From Verrucomicrobiota bacterium (GTDB lineage: Bacteria; Verrucomicrobiota; Verrucomicrobiia; Opitutales; UBA953): a stretch of DNA of 64,000 nucleotides. Location of the stretch: the NCBI GenBank assembly GCA_016871415.1, contig VHDL01000007.1, positions 62,001-126,000 on the forward strand. The letters are read 5' to 3'. The notes beneath the pieces are model-generated. The model saw only the letters and a list, made by a program, of their open reading frames with translations, made no database searches and was not told the DNA's origin. Of this stretch, positions 37,102 through 45,208 are shown in pieces; position 1 is the first letter of the stretch, and every line of letters begins with the position of its first letter. Position numbers and translations under genes: made by a program.

Positions 37102-38507
37102 TGTTCGTCGGCCTCGCCAGCTCGCTACTGATCGCGGCGATACCGCCGGGTCTCGGCGCGTATGCCGAGGCCGGCTATGATTTCGGCGGCGAGCTGCCGA
37201 AGGCGCTCGCGCCGGCCGCCTCGGTCACGGACTTCGGCGCCAAGCCGAACGACAAGGTCGACGACACCGACGCGTTCGAGAAGGCGCTGCGCAAAGGAGG
37301 GGTCATCGCCGTTCCGGAGGGCGAATTCCTCCTTTCCCGCCGGCTCCATGCACGCAAGCCCGGCACGGTGCTGCTGGGGTCTGGTTCGGCCAAGACCTGC
37401 CTGCGTTTCACCCAATCGCTCGAGCAGCTCGATCCGACACCGACCAAGAACGCCGGCGGAATGGCGACGACCCAGTGGTCCTGGATCGGCGGTCTGCTGA
37501 CTTTCCATGGCGCCAGCAAGAACGGACCCACGCAGGCAGTCTTACCGGCCAAGCGCGGGGATGTGAGCCTGACTTTGGCCAAGGCCGGCCGTCTCAAGGC
37601 CGGCCAGGAGGTCGTCCTCTTCTTGAACGGTGGCGGGGACCGTCTGGTCCGCCACCTCTATGCGGGCGAACCGGGCAAGACCTCCAATCTGAAGCCCCCG
37701 GCGCGCGTCAAGCTGGCCGCCCGGATCGCCGCCGTCGACGGGCGCATCGTGACCTTGAGCGCGCCCTTGCTCGTCGACCTGCCGGAGGAATTCGCGCCGA
37801 CCATCGCCCCCGCGGGCGCGCGGGACGACTATGGCCTGCGCGGGATAGGCTTCGTGACGGATGCCAAGGCCTACAAGGGCCATTTCAAGGAGGATGGTTG
37901 GAATCCGCTGGAGTTCCATGACGTCCATCATGGGTGGATGGAAGACCTTACTTTCACTGGCGTGGACAGTGGGCCCTTCGTCTCCGGTTCGCATGTCACC
38001 CTCCGTCGGATCATGTGCGGAGCCGGCCGGCCGGCCGGCCCCGGTGGTTTCATCGGCCACCACGGCGTCAGCTTGAAAGGCCAGGCTCATCGCCTGGAGG
38101 AGTTCGAGTTCAAGGCCCGGTTCTATCACGACGTGACCTTCTGCGATTGGTCGAGCGGCAATGTCGTCCGCGCTGGCTCTGGCGTCGACCTCACGCTGGA
38201 TTTTCACAAGCGCGGACCGTTCGCCAACCTCGTCACCAGTGTCGTGTCCGCAGACGGCGCCAATTTCTTCACCTGTGGCGGCGGCGAGGGCCTCGGCCGA
38301 TCCGCCGGGGCGTGGAACATTTTCTGGAATCTGAAGGGACGCAAGGGCATCGACTTTCCGGCGGCGGATTTCTGCCCTGTGGCGACCACTTTCGTCGGCG
38401 TCCAGATGAAGGCCCCGCGCGGTTCGCCCATCAAGGTCCAGTCTTTGAAGGTGGGTGACCCCGCCGATTTGTGGCTGGCGCTGCGCGCCAAGCCGCCCGG
38501 CAAGTGA
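37098..38507 (+). CDS. Secreted right-handed beta-helix (pectate-lyase-like) protein
   Basis: The 469-residue protein begins with a signal peptide (MMFVGLASSLLIAAIPPGLGAYA), then VTDFGAKPNDKVDDTDAFEKAL, the opening typical of pectate-lyase-superfamily beta-helix proteins, and repeated short strands such as LEFHDVHHGWMEDLTF, VTLRRIMC and RLEEFEFKARFYHDVTF. Such proteins cleave or bind polysaccharides outside the cytoplasm. The exact enzyme class is not clear. It is coupled to the ROK kinase by an ATGA overlap and to the GT2 by TGATG. Confidence 0.78.
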   Translation: MMFVGLASSLLIAAIPPGLGAYAEAGYDFGGELPKALAPAASVTDFGAKPNDKVDDTDAFEKALRKGGVIAVPEGEFLLSRRLHARKPGTVLLGSGSAKTCLRFTQSLEQLDPTPTKNAGGMATTQWSWIGGLLTFHGASKNGPTQAVLPAKRGDVSLTLAKAGRLKAGQEVVLFLNGGGDRLVRHLYAGEPGKTSNLKPPARVKLAARIAAVDGRIVTLSAPLLVDLPEEFAPTIAPAGARDDYGLRGIGFVTDAKAYKGHFKEDGWNPLEFHDVHHGWMEDLTFTGVDSGPFVSGSHVTLRRIMCGAGRPAGPGGFIGHHGVSLKGQAHRLEEFEFKARFYHDVTFCDWSSGNVVRAGSGVDLTLDFHKRGPFANLVTSVVSADGANFFTCGGGEGLGRSAGAWNIFWNLKGRKGIDFPAADFCPVATTFVGVQMKAPRGSPIKVQSLKVGDPADLWLALRAKPPGK

Positions 38508-39235
38508 TGCGCGTGTCGGTCGTCCTTCCGGCTTTCAACGAAGCGAAGCTCCTTCCGGCCGCCCTGGCGGCGGTGAAGGCGGCGGCGGCGGCGTTCGCGG
38601 CCCGTGGTTGGGAGTGGGAATGCGTGGTCTGTGATAACAACTCGACCGACGCCACGGCGGCGGTCGCCCGCGCGGCGGGCGCAACGGTGGTCTTCGAGCC
38701 GGTCAACCAGATTGGCCGAGCCCGTGACGCGGGGGCGCGTGTCGCGCGCGGCGAATGGCTCGTCTTTATTGACGCGGATTCGACGCCTTCGGCGGAGCTC
38801 TTTGCCGCGATCGCCGACCGCATCGCTGAAGGCCGCGCGCTCGGGGGCGGGAGCACGGTCGAGCTTGAGCCGGGCACGCCGCGCTTCGCGCGCATGGTCT
38901 GCGGGCTCTGGAATCTCTGGAGCCGCCTGGCGGGCTGGGCCGCGGGATCCTGCGTCTGGGTCGAGGCCGCCGCGTTCCGCGAGGCCGGCGGATTCGGCAC
39001 GGAGCATTACGCCGGCGAGGAGGTCTTTCTAAGTCGTCGGCTCCAGGCCGTCGCCCGGCACCGCGGCCTGCGGTTCGAGATCCTCTCCGCCCATCCGCTC
39101 CTAACCTCCTCGCGCAAGGTGAGGCTGTACACCGTGGGCGAGGCCCTCCGGTTCTTCTTCCGTATGGCGTTCTCCTTCGGCCGCGCCTCGCGGCGCGCCG
39201 ACGTTTGCCACCTGTGGTATGACGGAAGGCGCTGA
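38507..39235 (+). CDS. Family 2 glycosyltransferase
   Basis: This 242-residue GT-A enzyme has VVLPAFNEAKLLPAAL, CVVCDNNSTDATAAVARAAG, the metal-binding DADST (the DXD equivalent) and GTEHYAGEEVFLSRRL with the catalytic-region acidic pair. There are no clear membrane helices, so it acts at the cytoplasmic face. The start at 38507 overlaps the previous stop by one base (TGATG). It ends the plus-strand run from 33 kb, converging on the transglutaminase-like gene. Confidence 0.87.
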   Translation: MRVSVVLPAFNEAKLLPAALAAVKAAAAAFAARGWEWECVVCDNNSTDATAAVARAAGATVVFEPVNQIGRARDAGARVARGEWLVFIDADSTPSAELFAAIADRIAEGRALGGGSTVELEPGTPRFARMVCGLWNLWSRLAGWAAGSCVWVEAAAFREAGGFGTEHYAGEEVFLSRRLQAVARHRGLRFEILSAHPLLTSSRKVRLYTVGEALRFFFRMAFSFGRASRRADVCHLWYDGRR

Positions 39236-39240
39236 GCCCT

Positions 39241-39903
39241 TCAGAGCCGCCGCCGCTTCCAGGCCGGGATCGGGAACGACGTGAGCCGGTCCGACGCGAC
39301 CTCGACTGGGTCGCGCGGCCGCAGCGCGCGCGCCTGACGCTCGTCCACGATCGCGTAGTGGCGCGCCGCCGTGATATGGTCCGCCACCTCCCAGCAGTTC
39401 TCCGGGCCGTTCACCCACTTCTCCGGCGGCAGCCGGCGAAGGTCGAACGGCGCGGAGTAGCTCCGGAGCGTCTTGCGCGACCCCTTCGCGTATTCGTGGA
39501 AGTACGACATCGCAAGCTCGCGCACGCTCCGGTAGACTGGATCCCGCCAGCGGAGGCAGACGTAGTTTGTCTTGGAGACCGCGCCCCAGCGTCCACCCAC
39601 GCGGAACGGCGCGATCACGTGGTCCATGTCCCGGTGTGCGTTGAAGTCCAGCAGCAGCGGCGGGTGCCCCTGCAGCCAGAGCGCGAACGCGGCAATCATC
39701 GCGCCCTCGATGCAGTGGGCGCAGTCCGCCTCGAGCGCCCTGAGCACCGGCCTAGCCGTGTCGCCCTGCGGCTCGAAGTTCTGGGGCATCCGGCAGAGAA
39801 AGTCTTGCACCGCGCGGGGCGTCCGTAAGCGCGCCAGCGTGCGGGCGTGCGGGCGGGGGAGCCCCCGGCGTTCCGCCAGTCGGATGCGGGCCGCGAGGTC
39901 CAT
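39241..39903 (-). CDS. Transglutaminase-like protein of unknown function
   Basis: The 220-residue protein keeps a plausible Cys-His-Asp arrangement: DCAHCIEGAMIAAFALW, then LLLDFNAHRDMDHVIAPFRVGGRWGAVSK, followed by RDPVYRSVRELAMSYFHEY. This pattern occurs in an uncharacterised family related to transglutaminase/cysteine-peptidase folds. No signal peptide is visible. ATG 39903 (MDLAARIRL) is preferred to an upstream frame rich in Arg. It stands alone on the minus strand. The fold assignment is inference. Confidence 0.6.
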   Translation of the reverse strand: MDLAARIRLAERRGLPRPHARTLARLRTPRAVQDFLCRMPQNFEPQGDTARPVLRALEADCAHCIEGAMIAAFALWLQGHPPLLLDFNAHRDMDHVIAPFRVGGRWGAVSKTNYVCLRWRDPVYRSVRELAMSYFHEYAKGSRKTLRSYSAPFDLRRLPPEKWVNGPENCWEVADHITAARHYAIVDERQARALRPRDPVEVASDRLTSFPIPAWKRRRL

Positions 39904-39985
39904 GGCGCAGGATGATCGCGCCCGACGGTGCCGACAAGCGGCTTTCGGATTGGATTCCCGCCTCACGGCACGCTAGGTTCCGTCC

Positions 39986-40195
39986 ATGCCACCCTTCGAC
40001 TTCGTCTGCGCTGACTACGGCAAGGCCAGCGAGGTGCTCGTCCGCGCCGATGAGTGTCCCGTCTGTCCCGACTGCGGCTCCGCCCGTCTCGAGAAGCAGC
40101 TTCCCGTGGTCGCGGTGAAGGGCCTGAAATCCGACCACGTGCACACGAATGCCTGCGGCTGCGGCAAGCCCCGGAGCGGCGGCGGCGCCGGCTGA
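39986..40195 (+). CDS. FmdB-like zinc-ribbon protein, degenerate first knuckle
   Basis: This 69-residue protein resembles short FmdB-type zinc ribbons: MPPFDFVCADYGKASEVLV, then CPVCPDCGSARLEKQLP. The second knuckle is complete (CPDCGS), but the first reads CADY instead of CxxC. Additional Cys residues in NACGCGKP may substitute. It ends 1 bp before the site-2 protease start, so it is likely co-transcribed. Role unknown. Confidence 0.65.
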   Translation: MPPFDFVCADYGKASEVLVRADECPVCPDCGSARLEKQLPVVAVKGLKSDHVHTNACGCGKPRSGGGAG

Positions 40196-40196
40196 G

Positions 40197-40844
40197 ATGG
40201 ATCCGGCCCTTTTCGAGCACCTTAGGCAGGGCGTCCTCAGCCTTATCTTAATCATCGTTTCGATTGGGCTTCATGAGTTCGGTCACGCCTGGGTCGCTGA
40301 CCTCCGCGGCGACCCGCTTCCGCGCGCCCAGGGTCGGGTGTCCCTGAATCCCTTCGTGCACGCCGACCCAATCGGCACAATCCTGATTCCCGCCGTCATG
40401 ATCTTCCTCAGCCCCGGCGTCGGCCTCATTGGCTGGGGCAAGCCCGTCCAAGTGGCGCTGCTCAACCCGAGGACCCGTCGGGCGGACGACCTGCTCATCA
40501 CCCTAGCCGGGCCGGGCATGAATCTGCTCCTCTGTCTGGTCATCGCCCTCATCGGCGGCCTCGGCGGCTTCGCCCAGGGCTCCACCAAGGACTTCCTGGA
40601 GCGGGGCCTCCTCCTCAACGCCGGCCTGATCGCCTTCAACCTCATCCCCATCCCGCCGCTCGACGGCTCCCGTGTGGCTCTGCGCCTCGGGCTCTTCTCT
40701 GAGCAGGCCTTCATGACCCTCGCCCGCTGGGGCTTCATCATCCTGCTGGTGCTCGTCAACCTGCCGCCGTTCCGCATGCTGCTCTGGACGGCCCTGCAGT
40801 TCATCGCCACCCCTTGGTACGTCCTCTGGGACTCGCTGCTCTGA
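40197..40844 (+). CDS. M50-family site-2 protease (membrane zinc metalloprotease)
   Basis: This 215-residue intramembrane protease has the zinc motif HEFGH at residues 26-30, the family block RVSLNPFVHADPIGT and the third-helix motif FNLIPIPPLDGSRV with the Asp ligand. About five or six membrane helices are visible. It is the short form without PDZ or CBS domains. Substrates are unknown. Next to it is a RodZ-like membrane protein, which is not a known partner. Confidence 0.9.
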   Translation: MDPALFEHLRQGVLSLILIIVSIGLHEFGHAWVADLRGDPLPRAQGRVSLNPFVHADPIGTILIPAVMIFLSPGVGLIGWGKPVQVALLNPRTRRADDLLITLAGPGMNLLLCLVIALIGGLGGFAQGSTKDFLERGLLLNAGLIAFNLIPIPPLDGSRVALRLGLFSEQAFMTLARWGFIILLVLVNLPPFRMLLWTALQFIATPWYVLWDSLL

Positions 40845-40893
40845 CGGCCACCGGAGGCTTGCCAATCCGGTCGCGCCGCACGAATCTGACACC

Positions 40894-41289
40894 ATGCAGA
40901 CCCTCGGCGAAAGACTTCAAGAGGCCCGGCAGCGCCTGGGCGTCACGCTCCGTGAGGCCGCCGAGTTCACCAAGATCCGCACGGACTACCTGCAGGCCAT
41001 GGAAGCCGGGCAGTTCGAGTCCATCCCGCTCGCCGACGTCTACAAGCGCGGCTTCGTGAAGCTTTACGCCAAGTATCTCCGTCTCGACGAGGAGAAGGCC
41101 GCCGCCGACTTCAACGCCCACCATTCGCTCAAAGCCTCCCGCCGTCCGCTCGACGCCGGCGTGGAAGAAGCCGACGGCGAAGGGTTCGCCCTGCCGGTCG
41201 GACCTGCCGCCATCGACCGCGACAAGCTCGTCTACTCGATCCTAGCCGTGGGCCTCGTCGCGCTGCTGCTCTGGGCTCTCTTCGGCTGA
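40894..41289 (+). CDS. RodZ-like helix-turn-helix membrane protein, short
   Basis: The 131-residue protein has an N-terminal HTH_25-type domain, LGERLQEARQRLGVTLREAA and YLQAMEAGQFESIPLADVYKRGFVKLYAKYL, a linker, and a single membrane helix at the very C-terminus (LVYSILAVGLVALLLWALFG). RodZ links MreB to the membrane, but full-length RodZ has a periplasmic domain that is missing here. It may be a short RodZ homologue. Confidence 0.8.
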   Translation: MQTLGERLQEARQRLGVTLREAAEFTKIRTDYLQAMEAGQFESIPLADVYKRGFVKLYAKYLRLDEEKAAADFNAHHSLKASRRPLDAGVEEADGEGFALPVGPAAIDRDKLVYSILAVGLVALLLWALFG

Positions 41290-41333
41290 GGCGGGGCGGT
41301 TGACCTCCGGCCGTCCGCGGTTAAGTTGGCTCC

Positions 41334-41954
41334 GTGTCCATCCGTCCCGAATACAGGATTCTCGTCCTCAACCGTCTCTGGCAGCCAGTCAACATCGTCG
41401 GCGTGCTCCGCGCGATGAACCTGCTGTTCCGCGGCCGGGCGAGCGCGGTTCACGCCGAGGGCGACGGGCCCCACCAGGTCTTTCCGGCCGAGGAGTGGCT
41501 GCGGCACTCGTTGCAGCATCCGCCGGCCCCAGCCGACGGTGTGAGGTCCGCCTGCCTGCTCATCCGGGTGCCCCGCGTGCTGCTGCTCGGGCTCTACGAC
41601 CGCGTGCCCCGCCGCGAGATCCGCTTCAGCCGCCGCAACGTCTACCTGCGCGACGACCACGCCTGCCAGTACTGCGGACGCAAATTTCGCGAGGAGGAGC
41701 TCAACCTCGACCACGTCGTGCCCCGGGACGTCGGCGGCAAGACGAGCTGGGACAATATCGTCACGGCCTGCGTGCGCTGCAACTCGCGCAAGGCCAACCG
41801 CCTGCCTGAGCAGGCCGGCATGACCCTGCGCCGGGCGCCCGCCAAGCCGCGCTGGCGGCTCGTCACGGCCTCGGCGCTCTCCGAGGAGGAGCTCGCCGCC
41901 TGGCGGAGTTTTCTCGAGGTCACGCCTGCGGGGCAGCTCCCCTGGCGCAACTGA
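41334..41954 (+). CDS. HNH endonuclease family protein
   Basis: This 206-residue protein starts at GTG and has an N-terminal part typical of its HNH family (ILVLNRLWQPVNIVGVLRAM) and an HNH domain with zinc Cys pairs: CQYCGRKF, LNLDHVVPRDVGG, WDNIVTACVRCNSRKANR. It is of the stand-alone HNH type found in many bacteria, with no methylase or restriction partner nearby. The role is unknown. It is convergent with the tRNA-Gly genes. Confidence 0.87.
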   Translation: MSIRPEYRILVLNRLWQPVNIVGVLRAMNLLFRGRASAVHAEGDGPHQVFPAEEWLRHSLQHPPAPADGVRSACLLIRVPRVLLLGLYDRVPRREIRFSRRNVYLRDDHACQYCGRKFREEELNLDHVVPRDVGGKTSWDNIVTACVRCNSRKANRLPEQAGMTLRRAPAKPRWRLVTASALSEEELAAWRSFLEVTPAGQLPWRN

Positions 41955-41962
41955 CGGCTGGC

Positions 41963-42036
41963 TGGTGCGGGTAACCAGATTCGAACTGGTGTCACCACTT
42001 TGGAAGAGTGGGGTCCTGCCACTGAACGATACCCGC
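41963..42036 (-). tRNA. tRNA-Gly(UCC)
   Basis: On the minus strand a full cloverleaf forms: acceptor GCGGGTA/TACCCGC, D arm GTTC/GGAC, anticodon stem CCACT/AGTGG with loop CTTCCAA (anticodon UCC), and T arm ACCAG/CTGGT with loop TTCGAAT. CCA is encoded (41963-41965). The discriminator base is A73. It is closely similar to the tRNA-Gly(CCC) 57 bp away. Confidence 0.95.
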
Positions 42037-42092
42037 GCGGCCGGGAGGTGACTATCCATGCCCGGCGGGTCTGGTCAAGCCTGCGTCCCGGG

Positions 42093-42163
42093 AGCGGGCA
42101 ACCGGATTCGAACCGGTGTCTCCACTATGGGAAAGTGGGGTCCTGCCACTGAACGATGCCCGC
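42093..42163 (-). tRNA. tRNA-Gly(CCC)
   Basis: On the minus strand: acceptor GCGGGCA/TGCCCGC, D arm identical to the neighbouring tRNA-Gly(UCC), anticodon stem CCACT/AGTGG with loop TTCCCAT (anticodon CCC), and T arm ACCGG/CCGGT with loop TTCGAAT. No CCA is encoded (the sequence after the discriminator reads CCC), and the discriminator is U73. Paired differences from the other copy (TA to CA acceptor ends, A-T to G-C in the T stem) are compensatory. Confidence 0.95.
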
Positions 42164-42265
42164 ATCTCCCAGAACGTCTTCATTCTGGCCCGGCTCCCGC
42201 GGGCGGTCAAGCGATGCGCGGCCCTTTGCGCTTCCCCGCCCGTGCGCTTCGGGCATCTTCCCCTC

Positions 42266-43447
42266 ATGGCCTCCAGACTCTCCGACGTCGCGCGCCCCCG
42301 CGACGTGCTCATGATGGCGACGCCCGCGCACAACGCCGAACTGCGCTGGTTCACCGGCTTCCGCGCCTCCGACCCATTCCCGGCCTTCTCCGCCCGCGGC
42401 CGCAAGGTCGGCCTGCTTCCACTGCTCGAGGTGGGCCGCGCCCGCGCCGAGTCCGACCTGGATGAGGTCGTCGACCTCTCCGCGCTCATCGCCGACCTGC
42501 GCCGTACCAATCCCTCCGCGGGCGTGCCCGACGCGATCGTCTTCGCCGCCCTCGCCCGCGGGGTGAAGCGTTTCACGGTGCCTTCCGACTTTCCGACGGG
42601 GCTCTTCCTGCGCCTCCGCGATCTCGGGCTCGACCTCGTGCCGCTCGGCGCGCAGGTCACCGAACGCGGCGCGCCCGAGCTCTTCCCCGCCCGTTGGATC
42701 AAGTCCCGCGCCGAGGTCGCTGGCATCCGCGCCGGCAACCGTGCGGCCTGTGCTGGCTTCACCGCGGTCGAACGCGTGCTCGCCGAGGCCGCCGTCGGCC
42801 CGCGCGACGCGCTCCGCTGGCGCGGTAAGGCCGTCACCGCCGAGCTGCTCAAGGAGGAGGCGCAGGTCGCCATCCTCCGCGCGGGCGCGCTCTGCGACAT
42901 CGGGCTGATCATCGCCCCCGGCGACCAGGCCGTGGACTGTCACTGCTCAGGCTTCGGTCCGGTCAGGGCTGGTCAGCTCATCGTCTGCGACATCTATCCC
43001 CGTGACACGGAGTCGGGTCAGTACGGCGACATGACGCGCACCTACCTCAAGGGCCGCGCCTCGGCGAAGCAGCGGCGCATGGTCGAGGCGGTCCTGTCCG
43101 CGCAGCGTCTGGCCCTCCGCCGGCTGCGTCCTGGGGTCAAGGGCAGCGCGGTGCACGAGGCCGTCATCGCTTACTTCGAGTCCCTCCGCTACCGCACGGG
43201 TCTGGTCAAGGGAACCTACGTGGGCTTCTTCCACGGCCTCGGCCACGGCCTCGGCTTCGACATCCACGAGCTTCCCGCGCTTTCTCGTCGCTGGCCCCAT
43301 CCGCTCAAGCCAGGCCACGCGGTCACCGTGGAGCCCGGGCTGTATTATCCCGGAATCGGCGGCTGCCGTTTCGAGGACGTCGCCCTCATCACCCGTTCCG
43401 GTATCGAGATGCTCTCGGAGCATCCGTATGCCTGGGAGATCCCCTGA
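42266..43447 (+). CDS. M24-family metallopeptidase (Xaa-Pro aminopeptidase-like)
   Basis: This 393-residue protein has the pita-bread fold with all five metal ligands visible: Asp in IVCDIYPRD, Asp in YGDMTRTYL, His in FFHGLGHGLGF, Glu in VTVEPGLYY and Glu in CRFEDVAL. The N-terminal creatinase-like half (residues 1-150) is present. ATG 42266 (MASRLSD) is chosen since the open frame continues upstream through the tRNA-Gly gene. It likely cleaves N-terminal residues before proline. The following small gene starts 2 bp after. Confidence 0.88.
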   Translation: MASRLSDVARPRDVLMMATPAHNAELRWFTGFRASDPFPAFSARGRKVGLLPLLEVGRARAESDLDEVVDLSALIADLRRTNPSAGVPDAIVFAALARGVKRFTVPSDFPTGLFLRLRDLGLDLVPLGAQVTERGAPELFPARWIKSRAEVAGIRAGNRAACAGFTAVERVLAEAAVGPRDALRWRGKAVTAELLKEEAQVAILRAGALCDIGLIIAPGDQAVDCHCSGFGPVRAGQLIVCDIYPRDTESGQYGDMTRTYLKGRASAKQRRMVEAVLSAQRLALRRLRPGVKGSAVHEAVIAYFESLRYRTGLVKGTYVGFFHGLGHGLGFDIHELPALSRRWPHPLKPGHAVTVEPGLYYPGIGGCRFEDVALITRSGIEMLSEHPYAWEIP

Positions 43448-43449
43448 GC

Positions 43450-43746
43450 ATGCCGACGCGTCGCGGCAGGGCGGGCGCTCACACCACGGTCATCGAGGCC
43501 GCGGTACCGGTGGTTCGCTTGCTCGAGGCGCAAGGCCGCGTCTCCCGTGGGATGATCGAGGCCGGAATCGGGGCTCGCGGCCGCTCGGTTAAGGTGCGGC
43601 CGCTGCCGGGAGGCCTGCGCGTCACGGTGGTCTCGAAGGGCTCGCGCCAGGAGCTGCACGTCTACGGCATCACCCCGGCGCAGGCCCGCGCTACGCTCAC
43701 CGCGGCCGCTCTGCCCGGCTACGTCATCAACTTCTCCGATGTCTGA
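43450..43746 (+). CDS. Small conserved-looking protein, unknown
   Basis: This 98-residue protein begins MPTRRGRAGAHTTVIEAAV and contains VKVRPLPGGLRVTVVSKGSRQELHVYG. It resembles, in my reading, the DUF2103 type of putative metal-binding protein, but I am not certain. It lies between the M24 peptidase (2 bp) and pabB (8 bp overlap), which suggests one operon. No function can be given. Confidence 0.6.
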   Translation: MPTRRGRAGAHTTVIEAAVPVVRLLEAQGRVSRGMIEAGIGARGRSVKVRPLPGGLRVTVVSKGSRQELHVYGITPAQARATLTAAALPGYVINFSDV

Positions 43747-45208
43747 ACATGCCGAGCCGGCGGAAGAGCTCCCGCCCGACGGCGACGCGCCCTACGGGGC
43801 GCGATTCGCGGGCCGGAAGCGGCCTCACGCCTGGTCGCCCCTGCTCGTCGGTCGATTTCACGCGGTGCTCGAGAGCGGCCCCACGGGCCGTCTCACGGTC
43901 GTCGTTCCCGAGGTGCGCGCGGTCCGGCGGCTCGCCGCTGACGGCTCGGCGGACGTACTGGACGACGGCCGGTGGATGCAGCTGCCCGGTCGCGGCGCGG
44001 CCGCCTTCCTCGCCGCCCTGCGTTCCGACTTCCCGCCGGCTCCGCAAGGCTGGCCCCGCTTCCGCACGGGTTGGATCCTCGCGCTCGGCTATGAGCTCGG
44101 CTGCGATTTCGAACCGGTGCGCCCGGCGCCGGACGACCTCGGACTCCCCCGCGCGGTCCTGTTCGAGGCTGCGGACACGCTGACTTTCGACGCCCGGACG
44201 GGCGATCTCTTCGTCGTCTTGCGGCCCCGGGGCGACCTGGAGCGCATGCGTTCCGAGGATCTGACTGACCTGCGCGCCCGCGCCGCCGCGCTCGTCGCCC
44301 GCTGGGATGCGGCCTGCGAGGCGCCTCCGCCCGTGCTACGGCCCGCGGGCGATCCCGCGCCGGTCCTCGCCGAGTCGCTCGGCGCCGATGCCTTCGCCCG
44401 AGCTGCCCGGCGCGCGCAGGAGCTCATCGCCGCCGGTGACACCTACCAGGTGAATCTCTCCACGCGCCTCGAGCTTCCCGCCGCGGCGGATCCCCTCCTC
44501 GCCTACGAGGCCGTGCGCGCCACGAATCCCTCGCCCTACATGTCCTTCCTGCGCGGGCCGGAATTCACCCTCGTTTGCGGATCCCCCGAGCTCCTTGTCG
44601 AGGCCGCGGACGGGGTCATCACGTCGCGTCCCATCGCCGGAACCCGACCCCGCACCGGCCTGGCCGACGAGGACGCCGCCTTCGCGCGCGAGCTCGCCGC
44701 CGATTCCAAGGAGCGGGCCGAGCACCTCATGCTCGTCGACCTACTGCGCAACGACGTGGGCCGCGTGGCGGCCCCGGGTACGGTGCGCGTGCCCGAGTTC
44801 ATGGCCGTTGAACGCTATTCGCACGTCATGCACCTCGTGTCGCAGGTCGAGGGCGCGCTGCCTTCGCTCCGCCCCGCGCCTTCCGCCGTCATCCGCGCGC
44901 TCTTCCCCGGCGGCACGGTCACGGGCGCGCCCAAGGTGCGCACGATGCAGGTCATCGCGGAGCTGGAGCCGGTAGCCCGCGGCTTCTACACTGGCTCCGT
45001 CGGCTGGGCCGACGACTCCGGCGCCCTCTGCCTCAACATCGTAATCCGCACCCTCGTCCAAACGCGGCCGTTCCACGGCCCGCCGCGCTGCTTCGTGCAG
45101 GCCGGTGCGGGCGTGGTCGCCGACTCCGTGCCCGGGCGCGAGCACGAGGAGTCGCTCCGCAAGGCGCTCGCCCTCCGCGTGGCCCTGGCCCGCGCGCTCC
45201 CCGCATGA
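43739..45208 (+). CDS. pabB: Chorismate-utilising aminodeoxychorismate/anthranilate synthase component I
   Basis: This 489-residue enzyme has the chorismate-binding core: AGDTYQVNLSTRLE, NPSPYMSFLRG, SRPIAGTRPRTG, ERAEHLMLVDLLRNDVGRV, FPGGTVTGAPKVRTMQ and CFVQAGAGVVADSVPGREHEE. The PIAGT motif has Ala where E. coli PabB has the catalytic Lys, as in TrpE and in many other PabBs, so the motif does not settle the reaction. The following class IV aminotransferase gene (4-bp overlap) supports p-aminobenzoate synthesis for folate. No glutaminase subunit is adjacent. Confidence 0.88.
   Translation: MSEHAEPAEELPPDGDAPYGARFAGRKRPHAWSPLLVGRFHAVLESGPTGRLTVVVPEVRAVRRLAADGSADVLDDGRWMQLPGRGAAAFLAALRSDFPPAPQGWPRFRTGWILALGYELGCDFEPVRPAPDDLGLPRAVLFEAADTLTFDARTGDLFVVLRPRGDLERMRSEDLTDLRARAAALVARWDAACEAPPPVLRPAGDPAPVLAESLGADAFARAARRAQELIAAGDTYQVNLSTRLELPAAADPLLAYEAVRATNPSPYMSFLRGPEFTLVCGSPELLVEAADGVITSRPIAGTRPRTGLADEDAAFARELAADSKERAEHLMLVDLLRNDVGRVAAPGTVRVPEFMAVERYSHVMHLVSQVEGALPSLRPAPSAVIRALFPGGTVTGAPKVRTMQVIAELEPVARGFYTGSVGWADDSGALCLNIVIRTLVQTRPFHGPPRCFVQAGAGVVADSVPGREHEESLRKALALRVALARALPA

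Noticed and set aside
42116-42265. N-terminal extension of the M24 peptidase through the tRNA-Gly(CCC) gene
   Set aside because: The open frame passes through a tRNA on the opposite strand; the peptidase fold starts at ATG 42266.
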